From contig JAYKXP010000172.1 of NCBI GenBank assembly GCA_037176845.1, positions 1 through 64,000 of the forward strand: a DNA stretch of 64,000 nt, given 5' to 3'. Within the stretch, counting starts at the first letter, position 1. Each line of letters begins with the position of its first letter. Under the pieces are notes generated by a model, which ran no database searches, had not been told where the DNA came from, and was given only the letters and a program-made list of their open reading frames with translations. The position numbers were made by a program, and so were the translations under genes. This document shows positions 23,201 to 36,800 of this stretch, in pieces. This stretch comes from Paramarasmius palmivorus (taxonomy: Eukaryota; Basidiomycota; Agaricomycetes; Agaricales; Marasmiaceae).

Positions 23201-24198
23201 CGCTTTTGATGGATTCACTCCCGTTTCCTATGGGTATCTTCTGGACGTGTTGATTCCCCGGGTTCGGAGGTAGGTTTCGCTCGCTTTCTGTCGTTGTGTC
23301 TTTCTAATTCATGACAGCAAACTCGTTCGATCTGTTTTGTTCGAACAGTATAAGGACATCAAGAATATATCGAGAGTACCACTGAACAATTTCGCTCGGT
23401 CTTGGGAGTGTGTCAGGGTGCCATATGCAGAGGGAAACAGACCTGCGGCGTTTCTGTTCACTGGGGTGTGTTCCCGGAGTTACGTGGGCCAGGGTCGTGA
23501 AGTCGGTCAAAGCTATGTCAAGCAGCTTCATGTTCGGCCAATCGAGAATGATTGGGAAATCATGCAAGGAAACATAGGAACTTTTTTCAACGATACTTTG
23601 CTACATGCGCCCGGTCGGAATGGCTATATCGTGTTCCAAACCAAGCGTCAGGGGTGGACTCCTCGAAGTACGTATTGCGTGGTGTTGGTCAGACAGGTTT
23701 TCTTTTTCTAACTTCTTTTCTTAGGTTCTGATAGAGATTATGACCGGTTCGCGTCTACTCCGTATTCCTCTCCGGCGAAGGCGTCATCCAGTAGACGCGT
23801 TGTGCAAGGCGAGCATGATACTGTTTTCTCCGTTTTCCCGTCGTCTCCGGATATTGCTTCTGTGAACATCCTTCGGGGTGGTGCTCCTCCGTACAGATCG
23901 TTTGATGATGGAAGTAAGTTCAATCCAGGTTGTCTTGCTCGAACGTAGCTGAACATGGATTTTTTGTTCAGTGCCGCTGTACGATGGCCGCTCCGTTACT
24001 GGTAGGAAGGGATTTCGTTTCGAAGCGAACGACTGGGAGAATTACAGTTCTCTTCCCCGGTATCCGTTCGCAGAGGTTAGCGAGAACACTCTGGTTTCTG
24101 TGGTGTTCACCTTGACTGGTTTTCGTGGGAACGGGGCTACCCATCACACTGTACATTTCAATGGACTTTTTGCTATTGTACTGGGCAGTATAGATTAG
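20252..24198 (+). CDS. gene C, acidic multi-exon protein, probable paralogue of gene D
   Basis: The start MPSKKST shares the context gatattcATGCC with gene D. The N-terminal half is a string of short exons, Ser/Asp/Glu-rich (VEVSSESDEDVVVVSS; FQSEDSDSGES; LDDSGDDDESS). The C-terminal part is better defined: FIGYPNNESAFDGF, YLLDVLIPRVR, SKLVRSVLFEQYKDIKN, WECVRVPYAEGNRPAAFLF, VRPIENDWEIMQ and the last domain with LPRYPFAEVSENTLV and HFNGLFAIVL, which matches the C-terminus of gene D. No DNA-binding motif visible. I am confident in exons from about 22.9 kb on; between 20.4 and 22.9 kb the exon set is tentative, and two genes rather than one cannot be excluded. Confidence 0.4.
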
Positions 24199-24479
24199 GT
24201 GTACGTTCTGTATGTGTGGTCTCGCGTAGCAGGTTTCTTGGTGGTTGATAGTCGTTGTATCTCCTTTGTTCACGTGATAATGTGTTGATGGTGTGATGTG
24301 TTTGATGTGACAATGTGACGATTGCGTCTCTCCCATTCTCTTCTTGTCTGACAATCTTGCGGTTCTTTATGGAACACCACAGCAATGTAGGAGTTCTTCT
24401 CCCGATTATGTTTTGCTGGGCTGTATTGACAAGCTTGCGCACTATCTAGCGTAGTGCCAACGACATCCTGGATGGTCCT

Positions 24480-25373
24480 ATGGCGTTGGTCAATAACACG
24501 ATGGAATCATCGACTTTGGATAATGTTATCATGGAAATTCGAGCGCGTTACGAAGAAAGACTAGAAGGTGGGGGTCTTTTCCTCTTGACTGTGGGTGTAG
24601 TTACGAGTACTGATGCGATCTACAGCTAAGGACGATATTATTCGAAGTTTGACTCAGTTACTCGGTGAAATCAATACTGCTTCTCCACGCAGATCTGAAG
24701 TGTTCGGCACAGAGTGAGTATTGTGGCTTGTATCTTCACGGATACTCATCGCAGAGACAGTTGGATAAGAACAGAAGAACTGGCACTGGCCATTGACTCG
24801 AGGTGTCATGCGTACAACGCGTCTTTTGTACGTGGTGGTAAGTTTGGACGAATATTCCAGCAATGTGGATGTCACGAATATTTGCACTAGATTGGGAGTG
24901 GGAGCTGGATGCTACCATGAAGATAATACTGTCTCTTTTGACCGAGATTACTGGGTTCCGAGTACATAGGTTTCGTCCTTTCGAAACGGAGGCCGGGACG
25001 TTCGTAGGGTATCTTGTGGTCTGTTCCCATACAACGCGGTATAGCATCGGAACTCAGGTATCTCAGGATAGTGCGTCGTTACATCTTTCCTTCATGATAC
25101 AGGTTTTCACTACTTTGTCTAGCTCTTCATTTTACACTGCGACTCACCCACGGACCTCCTACGACTGAGATTAACTCTCCGTTTGAAAAGTATGTCAGGG
25201 AAAGGGTTGTGGTGTATGATCCTTTCTCAGGCAACGACAGCAATCCACACAACTTTCTCCGATGCTTGGGCAAATATTCCTCGACGTTCACTATTCCTCT
25301 GTCGAATTTACACGCTTTCTTTTCCGAATTGAATCACTCTATGTACAATGCGTCTGTGGCGCGTACGGATTAG
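24480..25373 (+). CDS. gene E, unknown protein with N-terminal coiled coil
   Basis: Exons 24480-24567, 24626-24713, 24755-24837, 24891-25070 and 25123-25373 total 690 nt, 229 aa. The first 50 residues (NVIMEIRARYEERLEAKDD, SLTQLLGEI) form a likely amphipathic coiled coil. Later text includes TEELALAIDSRCHAYNASF, LLTEITGFRVHRF, FEKYVRERVVVYDPF and LHAFFSELNHSMY. No family recognised. If the fourth intron (25071-25122) is not used, the protein ends at 25168 instead; the spliced reading gives a longer, protein-like tail and is preferred. It lies 107 bp upstream of gene F on the same strand. Confidence 0.5.
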
Positions 25374-25480
25374 GGAAGGACATCTGGCTCCATGTAGGTT
25401 TGCCTTATTCGGGCTGTTATGTAAAGGCGAAGAGACTTATAATGGCGTCTGTCAGGTATTAGCTTTCCTTCCTTTTAACC

Positions 25481-28400
25481 ATGACCACCTCCTTTCCGCC
25501 TCTTTACTTTGGTAATTATTTAGATGGTGCGACTTTAACGACCGACGCTACGCACCAACAGTTTGTATGGGATCCATATATTGGTATGCGAAATGTTATG
25601 CTCTCTTTAAACTAGTCGTGTTGATTGCTATGGTTTTCTTTTCGGAAATGTGGTTGTGGCTTTAGTTCTAGCCACCGCTCCACTACTAGGCGCCATGCCA
25701 TGGTCCAGCGCAATTGTGACTGCTGATGTAGACAAGCTGGCCATGCTGCCTGAGCATTTGCATGTGAGTTCTCCACCTGGTCGTTGCCCGATTACTAATT
25801 GATAGCAATGTTAGTTGTTGGCTCGCTGTCTGTTTAGCCTGGCCGCGGAGGTGTACCAAAAACCGACTTGTCGTTTTGTGCTGGACAACCGGCAGTGTCT
25901 CGCTGCCGGTGACAGAGTAACCTATCCAGTTTATCAAGTGCTGTTTGGTTTTAGACTTTTGGACGTGATGTCCAGTGTTCATTGCTCGGAAGGGAACCAC
26001 CGAGAAGCCCGTCTGGCCAACCCTCCTGCGATGGTGCCTCGTTCGCGGTTCCAAGATGACACCTGTAAACTTGTAAGCGATCTTTTTTTTTTTTTTTGTT
26101 TGGCGAGAATTGCTAAGTTCTGTTCTTTAGAAGGGAATAGGAAGTTTGTCTGAGAGCTGCGGGTGGCCGCATCTTCTCATTAGGCTCAACAATTCTTTTA
26201 TGTCTATGCCGGGTGAGCCTGAATCAGTGCTCGACCAAAGCCGGCAAACATCGAGTTCAGCTGGTCGTCTTGCTGCAGCTACTGTTCGGCTCTTGGGAGC
26301 AGTCTGCCAACAGCGCAAGAATGGTTTGGCGTCGAAGGTAATATATAGTCTGGAATGCGTTGCGTTCCATCTGAACGTGATGCTTCATGTGAGTCGGTTT
26401 TATTACTGTGATGAATTGACAATAACTTGGTGCTATTCTATTTTAGGGACATTCTGACCTTCCTTCGTCTTGTCAAGAATTGGTAAAGCTCATATGCAGG
26501 TACTTTATATCTTTGCGGTAAACCAACCTGGCGCTTATAATCCCACGAACAGGATTGCGGACACCGAGAACGTTGTTGTTGATGTGGACGTTCGACTCCC
26601 TACCATAACCAGGCTTCGGCAACCACTCTTACTTGCACTCTCTGTTTCGCCTTTGATCATACTACAAGATATCGCGCCTATGTCGAGGAATTTAAAGAGG
26701 TTGCAGATGCTGAGGGTATGTTTTGTATACACGTGAGATGATTCATTCGTTTGATTGAGCAGCGATTCACTAGGCATGGTATCATTACGGCAATATCCGC
26801 CCGCCTATTCTTGCAAGGATTGAGACGTGTCTCTGGCAGCGTATCCTTGATATCTCCCTGGGTTCGTTCACGGCTACAGAAGCGTTGCGATTGTTTCTGG
26901 CAGAAACCTATTCGTTGGTAGAAGTAGCCGGTCCCGAGAAGCATTTTTTTGCCACAAGTACGTTTGAAGATTGTTTTTGTAATGCACTCTAACGATCATA
27001 ATCTAGACAAAGGAGAGGTTTCTCCTGTTCCCTTTGCGTTGGCTTATAAGTCGGCCGAAACACCATCTTCTGGAGATCGAGTGGGGTGTTCGGTGGATTC
27101 CGATTGTTCGCTTTCCCGAGGACCTTCTATATGTATCGACACCTTGGAGGTTAACGAGACCAGGATATTGCAAGAAGCGGGCGATTCAATGGAGTCCAAT
27201 ACGTATGTTTCCATTTTGGAACCTGCGTGCGGTTCCTCTCCAGAACTGGGTGAGGTCGACGTCCTTCAGCAAGACAGAAGTATCTCTTCGTTTGTGTCCG
27301 ACGAAAACTACGTGTAAGCATGGATTTTACTTCATATTGCGGTGCCTGAAGATGAACGGATACTCTGTTCTATTCTAGTTCTTTGTGTCGAACCGAAAAT
27401 CGTCCGGGTTCTGTGTTAGTACAGCTATCGTCCCCGGAGCCCTTCTTATGCTCGTCACCTGTGGTTTCTTTAACTATGAATATGACAAGCCAAAGAGTGG
27501 AGGAAGTGTTGAAGGCGAGATTTCCGCGTCTCGATCTCTGTCGTTGTACTGATGTTGGTTTTCCCATTCCAACTAGGATGGGGTGCTAAATGGCGATTGC
27601 TACGTGCTATTTACACCTTATGGCAGGTCCTTGCCATATAGGATGTCTTTTCACGTAAGTGCTCGACACCCCCATACAGGTCCTTTGTTTTCTCAACCGA
27701 TACCTTACGACAGTCCTCAAGAGAGATATGTTTTGTGTCTAAGCTGTTGCGCCAATCTAACAGTTATCAGCGCGCACACGGGGACATGGATTTGTTCATA
27801 AAAGTTTCGTTGTCTGCCTTCAGCAAATATGGATTGGGGCGGCTTTTCGACACACCACACGCTACCCATATTCATGGGTTGGAAGTTCTGTCCGCTTCCA
27901 AATTCCTAGAAACCGCTGGTAACGGTAAACTAGCGTCACTGTTGCGCACTCAATCGATCTTCGTTCGAGGTTCATTGCTTTCTTCGGAACCTTCAAACTG
28001 CAACTCCCACGTGGATGCCATTAATTCTTGCTTCAGGAGAGAGGTTGATCCTGGTCAGTTCTTCATCGTCCCATCGAAATTGTAGCTGATATAGTTTCCT
28101 AGGTGCCTCGCTTCCGAAACAGGGTTTCCCTGATCTCGCCGCCAACGGCGAAGTTCGCTATCTTGGCGTAATCGACATTCTGGATTCTCCCGAGTCATGC
28201 TATGGCATTTGCTTTGCTCATGCAGAATGCACTGCTCTCGATTCGGTTGCTAGAATCCTCTCTGCGGATTCATTTTCATTGACTCAGATACCTAGCTCAG
28301 AACCAGGTCCATGTGCGAAAGGCACGTCTGGAGGTACTGGTGTCGATTGGCATTTCGTCGCTACTGCCCGGGTTTCTTATGATATGGGTGTCGCTCCGCA

Positions 28401-29438
28401 TGGTTTCAACACGGAGCTCTATGTTGTCCGAGGAGCGGTGTTGATATTTTTCGAGGGCCGGGGTGGTGATCTGTCCGCGGTTGATTATGAAGTTCGTTCT
28501 TTAGGGTCATTCAGTGGCCGTTTGACCGACGCGGACACGGTATGTGGACTTCTCATGATGTCGGGTGACAGATTGTAAGTCAGTTCTTGGTATGATATGC
28601 GTATCCGAGCGTTAACTTTCATGTATCTATCTATAGTATTCTTCGATCTGGAATACCTTGTATGGTGGTCACTTTGGAACCTTCGGTGCTTTCCGGTTCC
28701 TACTTTTATTCAACGAGTACGATGGACTATTCGTTGTGGTGTTCTTTTCATACCTTCTTTCGTCCAACGTCTGTAGGACATAACCCCGTTCCCTGTGTTG
28801 CTGCGATTCAGTATCAAATGCTGCTGTATTGGCACAGTGTATTTGCGCAGCCTCCGGAAAACCTTCTTTCGAATCCTCGTGGAGATGTATTCTGGCGACA
28901 CGTCCCCGACATCACTCGGATAGATGGCTTGGTGCAGCTCTTCTCTCTTTTTGTCGCCGTCAATTTAGGCGCGCTAATGGATGGACCTCGCTACATCGGT
29001 TCTGATGTGGCTGACAACACGTATGGGTTTTTGCGCAAGTCGCAGGCTTTGGAAGCGGACATCATCAGGAACCTCGAGTCTTGTGTATCCATCACCGCGA
29101 TGGATCGAAAGACGACAGTTAAGTTGACAGATTTATGGGATTCGTTCTTTGTGCAACAGTGCGTGGCAATGCTCCACGTTTGTTCTAGCGCTCGGCATTT
29201 GTTAAGGAATGTTGACAGCGTGCTGTCCTTTCTAGCACAGGACTTGGATAACCGACAACCAGTCTTCGAGGCAGTTGATACCGTTCGTAGGGGAGGATCT
29301 TATGTGTTTGGCGAAGAGCTGGAATTATCGCTGCACGCTTCGCAATGCTATACTATGGAGTGGTGTTTGTATCGGCATTTGTCGTCTTCGTACATGATTG
29401 AACTGCGGTATTGCAGTAACCAGTCTGATGGGATATAG
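25481..29438 (+). CDS. gene F, large protein with degenerate cupin/JmjC-like domain
   Basis: A long multi-exon gene starting MTTSFPPLYFG. N-terminal exons give ATAPLLGAMPWSSAIV and SCGWPHLLIRLNNSF; the middle (26.6-27.3 kb) gives TLCFAFDHTTRYRAYVEEF, AWYHYGNIRPPILARIE and LRLFLAETYSLVEVAGPEK, a block I know from long hypothetical agaric proteins. The C-terminal 430 residues (28.1-29.44 kb) have VDWHFVATARVSYDM, APHGFNTELYVVRGAVLIFF, VCGLLMMSGDRL, CMVVTLEPSVLSGS and FYSTSTMDYSLWCSFHTFF. The order W-x-A, HGF.TE, G..L, GD, P...VT.EPS.., FYSTST resembles agaric JmjC/cupin-like proteins, but the first metal-binding H-x-D/E and the distal His are absent, so it is probably not an active oxygenase. 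Exon joins in 26.3-27.9 kb are partly tentative. Confidence 0.5.
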
Positions 29439-30831
29439 CAAGTGAAGGGATGCGTCACTGCTTGCTTGTATTGTAGACCAGCGCGCTCAAAAAATGTATT
29501 CCATAGGTATCTATATATTCAAAGACTTGTACACGTGTTCACAGGTTATCGCTATCGTGAGATAATTGGTGATTTGGTTTCATACGTCCCGGGGCTTGCG
29601 TGTTCCTTTATTCCACCTCCTCGATGCGTACTTTGCAAGGCTCTGTTTCCAATTTGATCGAAAGCGAGTGTGTTGAAATCAGAGTATATCGGTTGGCTGG
29701 GGCTTGTTGGCTAGGTGCGGATGGACAGAATTTGTATTTTCTTCACAGGCATTGACCGAATCTGCTACAGGTTGTTCGCTGAACACTTCCTCACTAGCAC
29801 GGAACAGAGCCCCTGTTAGTACCGTGGAATCTCCTGCGGTACATTGCGCAGAGGCTATGCTCTTGCCGTCTCGGTGCGGTTGTTCTCTTTTCCGTCGCGC
29901 TGCTTCATCAGGCGACACCTCGCACGAGGAATACACACAGGCTGGAAGAAATCTTTCATTCACTGTTACATTCAATACCAATGCCACATGCAATCCATAT
30001 ATCGCGAAATATCGTTCCATCAATGACATATCAGTTTTATCCACCTACACCTCGAGCATCCAGAAGCAAGGCCTCGAGTATTCAATTTGTTTTCGTCCAC
30101 GACTCCTTGACATAGCTGGAGATGCTGTTAATGCTTATACTGGTTCTATATTGACCGCTGGTGTTCCAAACATGTTGTGGTGTTCGAGATCCGCTCGTTT
30201 TGCTGCTTTCCATATGACGTCGCTTACATTTCTTGACACCGTCGCCCTGTTACCGGGAACGAGATCTATATTTTGGATTGCTAGTGTTTTGGGAACGGTA
30301 GCGGTTTTCTTTGTCTTGACCCGTAAATATATGGTGGTCATTGTCGTATTCACATACATAGCCACTTGTAAGCTCGGTGCGCTTTGTTGGATGGGGAGTC
30401 CTTGTATAGTGATAAAAATTACTTTTGTGGTGTCCCTTTCTCCTGTTGACCATGTTCTCCACTGCGCGGCGATATTGTTTATAGAAGACGTGTTTTGTCC
30501 AACCAACCGCGTCAGTTTGTCGTGGTCAATATGCTGGTTCTTCCTCCGGTGGTTACTCTGGATGAATGTACATACAAGTTCAATGTTGGAGATGACGCCC
30601 TCAACACACTTTCACCTTTGGGCCGGTGGTATGGAACGTGATCGACCGTTAACACATGCTGTGCTATATGGTGGTGCAAAGAAACCTAACGTTCCATGGG
30701 AGATAATAGAATCTTGTATCCTACCTTCAAACATCATAGCATCCATTGACTCATCCTACAGATATGAGTTCGTCTCGCATGTTGATCATTCACGAGTTGC
30801 TAATTTCGATCAGCAATCACATATATTTGTG
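29439..30831 (+). other. host-like sequence upstream of the Helitron, in frame with its ORF
   Basis: This 1.4 kb has the base composition of the neighbouring host genes (CpG-containing, not AT-rich). From 29704 it is open for 376 codons in frame with the Helitron protein, yet shows none of that protein's domains. A second open segment (VVNMLVLPPVVTLDECTYKF at about 30520-30600, another frame, behind a ttatag acceptor) looks like a host exon. Probably the 3' part of a host gene cut by the insertion. The exact Helitron 5' end (A|TC) was not located. Confidence 0.35.
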
Positions 30832-33800
30832 ATGACATCTCTGAGCTCAATGCTACCCTATATGAGTATGCAAAAGGCACGTGAAGCAGCAAAATTGCAC
30901 CATGCAGTGAGGTCGTCAACTATGACTATCAATGATCTGAAGATTTTCTTTGCTAGTCATCATTGTACTTATTGTCTTCTATCTGTAAGCATTCTAAAGT
31001 TACTTCCCCCTGAAGCACCACGTAAAAAGAAAGCTAGATATGAAACAGAGTCAACTAAACGCCCAATCTTTGATTTGTTCAATGAGCATTGTAATGTAGA
31101 TTTCCCACCATCTCCTGTAGATTTAAAGCTGACACATGCTATATTGCAAAATGCGTGTAATAAAGTTGACCCATCTAAGTTTGAAGAGGCTGGTTGTGCT
31201 GTATGTGGGCAGTTAGTATCCTTATCAATGTTACTGCCACTGCGTAATGTAAGAAACTTACTCAAGCTATTGGATGTTGAAGGAATAGGTCGTGAAGAAC
31301 GTATGTCAATAAATGATCCTATACGTAGTAAATCTGGTCCTATATATCTACCTCAGTGTAAGTATATCTGTGTTCAATGTCGCATTTCTCTTTTAAATGG
31401 CAAGATTCCAAAGCTTTCATTAGCAAATGGATTATGGCTGGGTGAAGTACCACAATTACTCGCATCTTTACAGTTTGCTGAAAAATTACTAGTTTCGCGT
31501 GTTAGACATACAGCCTGCTTTGTTCGTATTCGAGGAGGTGGTCAAAAAATGAAAGCAAATGCAATGGCTTTTGAAGCACCAATTCCAAAGGTATATAACA
31601 TGTTACCACCTCCAAAGGAAGATATAGAGGAGGTTTTAGCTATACTTTTTACTGGCCCTGCTGAGCCTACCCCTGAAGACTTTAAGTATACACCACTACT
31701 TGTGCGTCGCAATGTAGTAAAGGATGCATTAACATGGTTAATTCTCAATCACTCTGGATACAGTGATGTCCAGCTTAGTATAGACAATCTGATGCAATAT
31801 GATGAATCTTTACCACCATGTGCAATTACATGGAAGGTTGCAGATTCAAATAGATCTCGTGAGTCAGGTGCTATTATCGATGATGATGAAGAGGAAGCCT
31901 TACCAGATGGAGATTGTCAGTTTACTGTACATGGTATTACTAGTGAAGATTTATGTAAGCTTACTAGTGATGAAATAACAGGTATTGCTGCAGAGTATTT
32001 TGATAATGGGGGAAAGGTGTTAGGGATAGGTCGTAAAGATCATGGTGAATCTATTTGGAAAAATCCATTACTATATCCTAAGATGTTTCCATGGTTATAT
32101 CCATATGGTTTAGGTGGCTTTGGAACAGTGGCATTAAGTGAGGCTGTACATAAGAAATATCTGCTCATGTATCATGATAAACGGTTTCAGCTAGATGAGA
32201 ACTTTCCTATTGTTGCTTTCAGTCACGGACAAGTTAAATCTGCTACACAGGCTGGCTGGCTTCTTGCTGATAAATCATCGTTTGATGCAGTTGCTGATAG
32301 ACTGTTAAAAATTGATCAGACTGTACTTGGTAATATTGCTAGTAGAATGGCTAATGGTGAAAAGGTAATTCCAAGCAGTCCTGATGAGATTGCTTGCTTT
32401 AAAATATTGACTGATCTTGATCGTGTAGCAGGTAAAGTATCAGGATCAACTACCACCAAAAAATATATGCGAAATGAAGTATGGTCCCTAATTGCACATA
32501 AAGGTGCACCTATGTGGTACATTACTATTTCACCTACAGATAATTTACATCCACTTAGTTTATATTATGCTGATACAAATGAAGTATTTTGCCCAGACTT
32601 ACGTGAAAAAAAAGCAAGAATAAAACTTATAGCCAGCAATCCTATTGCTTCTGCAAGGTTTTTTAACTTTATTGTTAAGATATTTATTGAAGATTTTCTG
32701 GGATGTAATTCAAATGTTTGTGGATTATATGGTGATCACAATGCACATTATGGTGTAGTAGAGCAGCAAGGACGCCTTACACTTCATCTTCACTTGCTGT
32801 TGTGGATCAAAGGCTCACTTTCACCACAGCAAATCCGAGACAAGCTACTATCAGGTAACAGTATGTTTGAAAAAAAGCTGATTCACTATTTAGATAGTGT
32901 ATTTGCTGGACAGTTTATAGGCAAGACTTTTAAAGAGGTAAATGATAGTGTACGTATAGTAGAGAAACATCCTCAATACAAGGATCCTAAGCAAACACTA
33001 CCTGAGATTCCACCTCCAAGGTGTCACATACATTTGGGAGATACATCATATATACATTGTAAAACATGTAATGAATTTTCAGAATGGATCGACAGATATA
33101 ATTTCACTGTAAATGAGCTGATATTAAGAACTAATGTTCACAGATGTGAATCTAATGTGACAAAAGATGGTAGAGTCAAGAAAAAACATCTGTATAAAAC
33201 TTGTCAAGATAATAAATGGGGTAAATGTAGAGCTCGCTTTCCACGTCCTGTTCATCCTGCTACATATGTTGATCATGAAACAGGTGCCGTTATATTGCGT
33301 AAAGACGAGCCTGATTTAAACACATTTAGCTATCCACTCACTTACTTTCTTAGAAGTAATACTGATGTGACTTTTCTAGGTTCAGGTACAGCAATCAAGT
33401 CAGTGGTGTTATATGTAACAGATTACATTACAAAGGGATCTCTAAAAACACATGTAATATTTGATGCAATTCTCACAGTATTCTCAAAGCATGAAACAAT
33501 TATTAATGGAAATAATAATAGTAAGGATAAGGCTCGTCAAATACTTACTAAAATTGTTAATCTGCTGACAACAAAGCTTGAATTAGGTGCCCCCTTTATA
33601 TCTTCTTATCTCCTTGGATATCCAGATCATTATACAGACCATCACTTTATACCATTCTACTGGCAGCAATATGTTACCCGTGTGAAACGTGATTGTTCTC
33701 TGACTCCATCAAATGAAATAGGGGAGAAAGTTGCATTGTTGAAACGTGGTAATCGTATTATCGGTCTTTCACCAGTTGTAGATTATACAGCACGTCCAGA

Positions 33801-36800
33801 TGAAGGCTCGCTTGTCTGTTTATATGACTGGATCCGTATAGCACATAGAATTACTTTAAAGACTGCTCGTAAGAAAAGTAAAGGAACTGATAAAGGTATC
33901 AATGATCATATCCAAATAGAATACATAAGTGATGGTTATAACAGTGCTGATAGCGCTATATCAACATCTATTAAAGATAGAAAAATTTCTCTAAGCTGTT
34001 TCCGGTTCCGTAGTAATCATGATTTATATGATACTCATGCGGTCCGTGTTCAAAAAGACTCTGATAAAATAGTGGTGAATTTTGTGGGGGCAAATCTACC
34101 TAGAAGAGACTGTGGTGATTATGAATACTATTGTTGTACAATGTTAACTTTGTTTAAGCCCTGGCGAAGTGGGATCGATCTTAAATCTGATAGTGAAAGT
34201 TGGGCACAAGCATTCACACGATACAAGTTTACAGATAAACATAAGGGTCTAATGAATAATTTCATGATAAAGTATGAGTGTCTTGATGCTCGAGATGACT
34301 ATCGTGCTCAAATGAAGAAAAATGATCAGCTTCACAGCAGCTGGGATCCATTGTTAGCTTCATTAGATGATGATAGTGAAGATAACAATGATGGTGATGA
34401 TGATACCTCTAATAATATAAATGATTCAGATACATTAAAAATGGATCTGTTCAATACAGGTTTAGATGACTTTGAAGTACAGTCCCAACAGGCAACTTTC
34501 TCTCGTCGATATGTTACACAGCTTAATCAAAAAAAAGAGATACAATCTATTTTAGATCAATGTATGTGGAGTAAAGTTGCTAGTACTGTTAATACTATAT
34601 CATCAGATTTACTTGGGAATATACCTATACTTGGACGTGATTTCTGGAAGACAGCAATGATGACAAGAAGAAAGGAAGTTATTGATGCTCGGATGAACAA
34701 TGTACCATCAGAGGTAAGAGCAGAATTTATATCACGTAGGTCCTATAAGACCAGTAACAACAATAAAGTACAAATTATTGATCAATCATATCTTACAAAG
34801 GCATTTCAGGTAACAGAACATAAAGAATGTATTCAGACTGTGCTTTCTCAGTTCACCTTAAATGAGGAACAAGAACGTGCTTTTCGTATCATTACAAATC
34901 ATGCTTCATCTGTACGATCAACACAGTTAAAAATGTATATTGGTGGCATGGGTGGCACAGGCAAATCTACTGTTTTAAAAGCATTAATTAGCTTCTTTAC
35001 ACTACGTAACCAGAGTTATAAACTATTAGTTGTAGCACCCACTGGAAGTGCTGCTGCACTTTTAGGTGGCTCAACATATCACTCAGCATTCGGTATTAAT
35101 GAATTTTCAGGTAGTAGTAACCTCCCAGCTGTTAGGGAACGTTTAATGGGTGTTTCATATGTATTTTTTGATGAAGTTTCTATGTTATCTGCATGGGAGT
35201 TATATAGAATTAGTCGTCAGTTGTGTCTCTGTACGCTACATGAAGATATTGAATTTGGTGGTCTTAATATGATCTTTGCTGGAGACTTTGCTCAACTTCC
35301 ACCACCAATGGGTGGTGAAAGTATATCCTTATATGGTAGAAAAATTGGTGCATTTACTAATACAGTTCGTCAGCAAGAAGAAGCTATAGGAAAGTCACTT
35401 TGGCATCATGTTACAACTGTTGTAATTTTAAGAAAGAATATGAGGCAATTGGTTCAGAGTGATGAAGATAATCAATTTCGAACTGCACTTGAAAATATGC
35501 GATACAAGAACTGTACTCCTGCAGACATAGCATTTTTGAATTCACACGTGTCATCAACAATTTCAGGCTGTCCTTCAGTCTGCCACAAACACTTTAGAAA
35601 CACAGCTATTATCACTGCACTTAATGTACAGAAAGATGAAATTAATCGCATTGGCTCATTGCGATTTGCACAAGAGTGTGGTCAGAATTTATGTAGTTTT
35701 TACTCTGAAGATACCATTAAAGTAAGCCCAAAAAGCACTTCCAAAGACAGCAATCCAAATTTTATATCAATTAAGGAAATAACACCAAAGTGGCAAGAGT
35801 ACTTATGGACATTGGACCCTAGTGCATCTAACACACTTGTACCAGGCAAGGTTAGCTTTTGTAAAGGAATGCCAGTAATGATTAGAAAGAATTTAGCTAC
35901 TGAATTAAATGTAACTCGAGGACAAGAGGGTGTTGTTTATGGCTGGACAAGTCGAGGACCGTCATCAAGACAGAAACTGGATACACTATTTGTACGACTA
36001 ACTAACCCCCCCTCAGATGTACAAATTGGTCAACTCCCATTAAACGTTATACCTGTGACACCTACATCAGAGTATACTACAGTTTCCCTTCCTAATGGAA
36101 AATGTCTTAAAATACATCGTACACAAGTTGATGTAGTTCCATGTTTTTCAATGACAGACTTTGCATCGCAGGGAAAAACCAGACTATATAATGTAGTACA
36201 TTTAAATAATTGTCGTGATTTTCATGCATACTACACAGCATTATCGAGAAGCTCGTCTGCAAACAATACAATTATTCTTCAAGGATTTGATCCAACTAAA
36301 ATTACAAAGGGACTTAAGGGTTCCGCACTGCGTCAAGAATACCGTGAGTTAGAGCTTCTAGATGACATTACAAAACGACGTTATAATGGAACACTTCATT
36401 TAAAGGTACATGGTAATACAAGAAACACTCTAATTAGATCATTCCGTAATATTATGGGTGTATCTTATATTCCTTCTACTGTCTATCACACTATAAGATG
36501 GAATGAACATGACCCATTAACTGAAGTGGATATAGAAGAAATTGCTTGGGAAATATTGTCACGAGCAAAGCCTGACAAAGGTAAGAGTAATTCTACTTCT
36601 ATAGCAAGAAACATAATAACTGATGTTAATGAGCATACTAAGGTTAGTAATATTCAAACCAATTCTGTAGATGTTATTACTGCTGATGTAAGTAGAAAGC
36701 GTCAATGTAACAATGATGATAACACTGAAAATAAACGTCGTTGTATCAGAAACAATCTAGCTTCATGTGATGTAACATGTAGTGACATTCCAGCTCCAGC

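Noticed and set aside
29679..30506. Two minus-strand genes upstream of the Helitron
   Set aside because: They lie antisense to a longer open plus frame and have no domain or splice support; I could not decide their status firmly.
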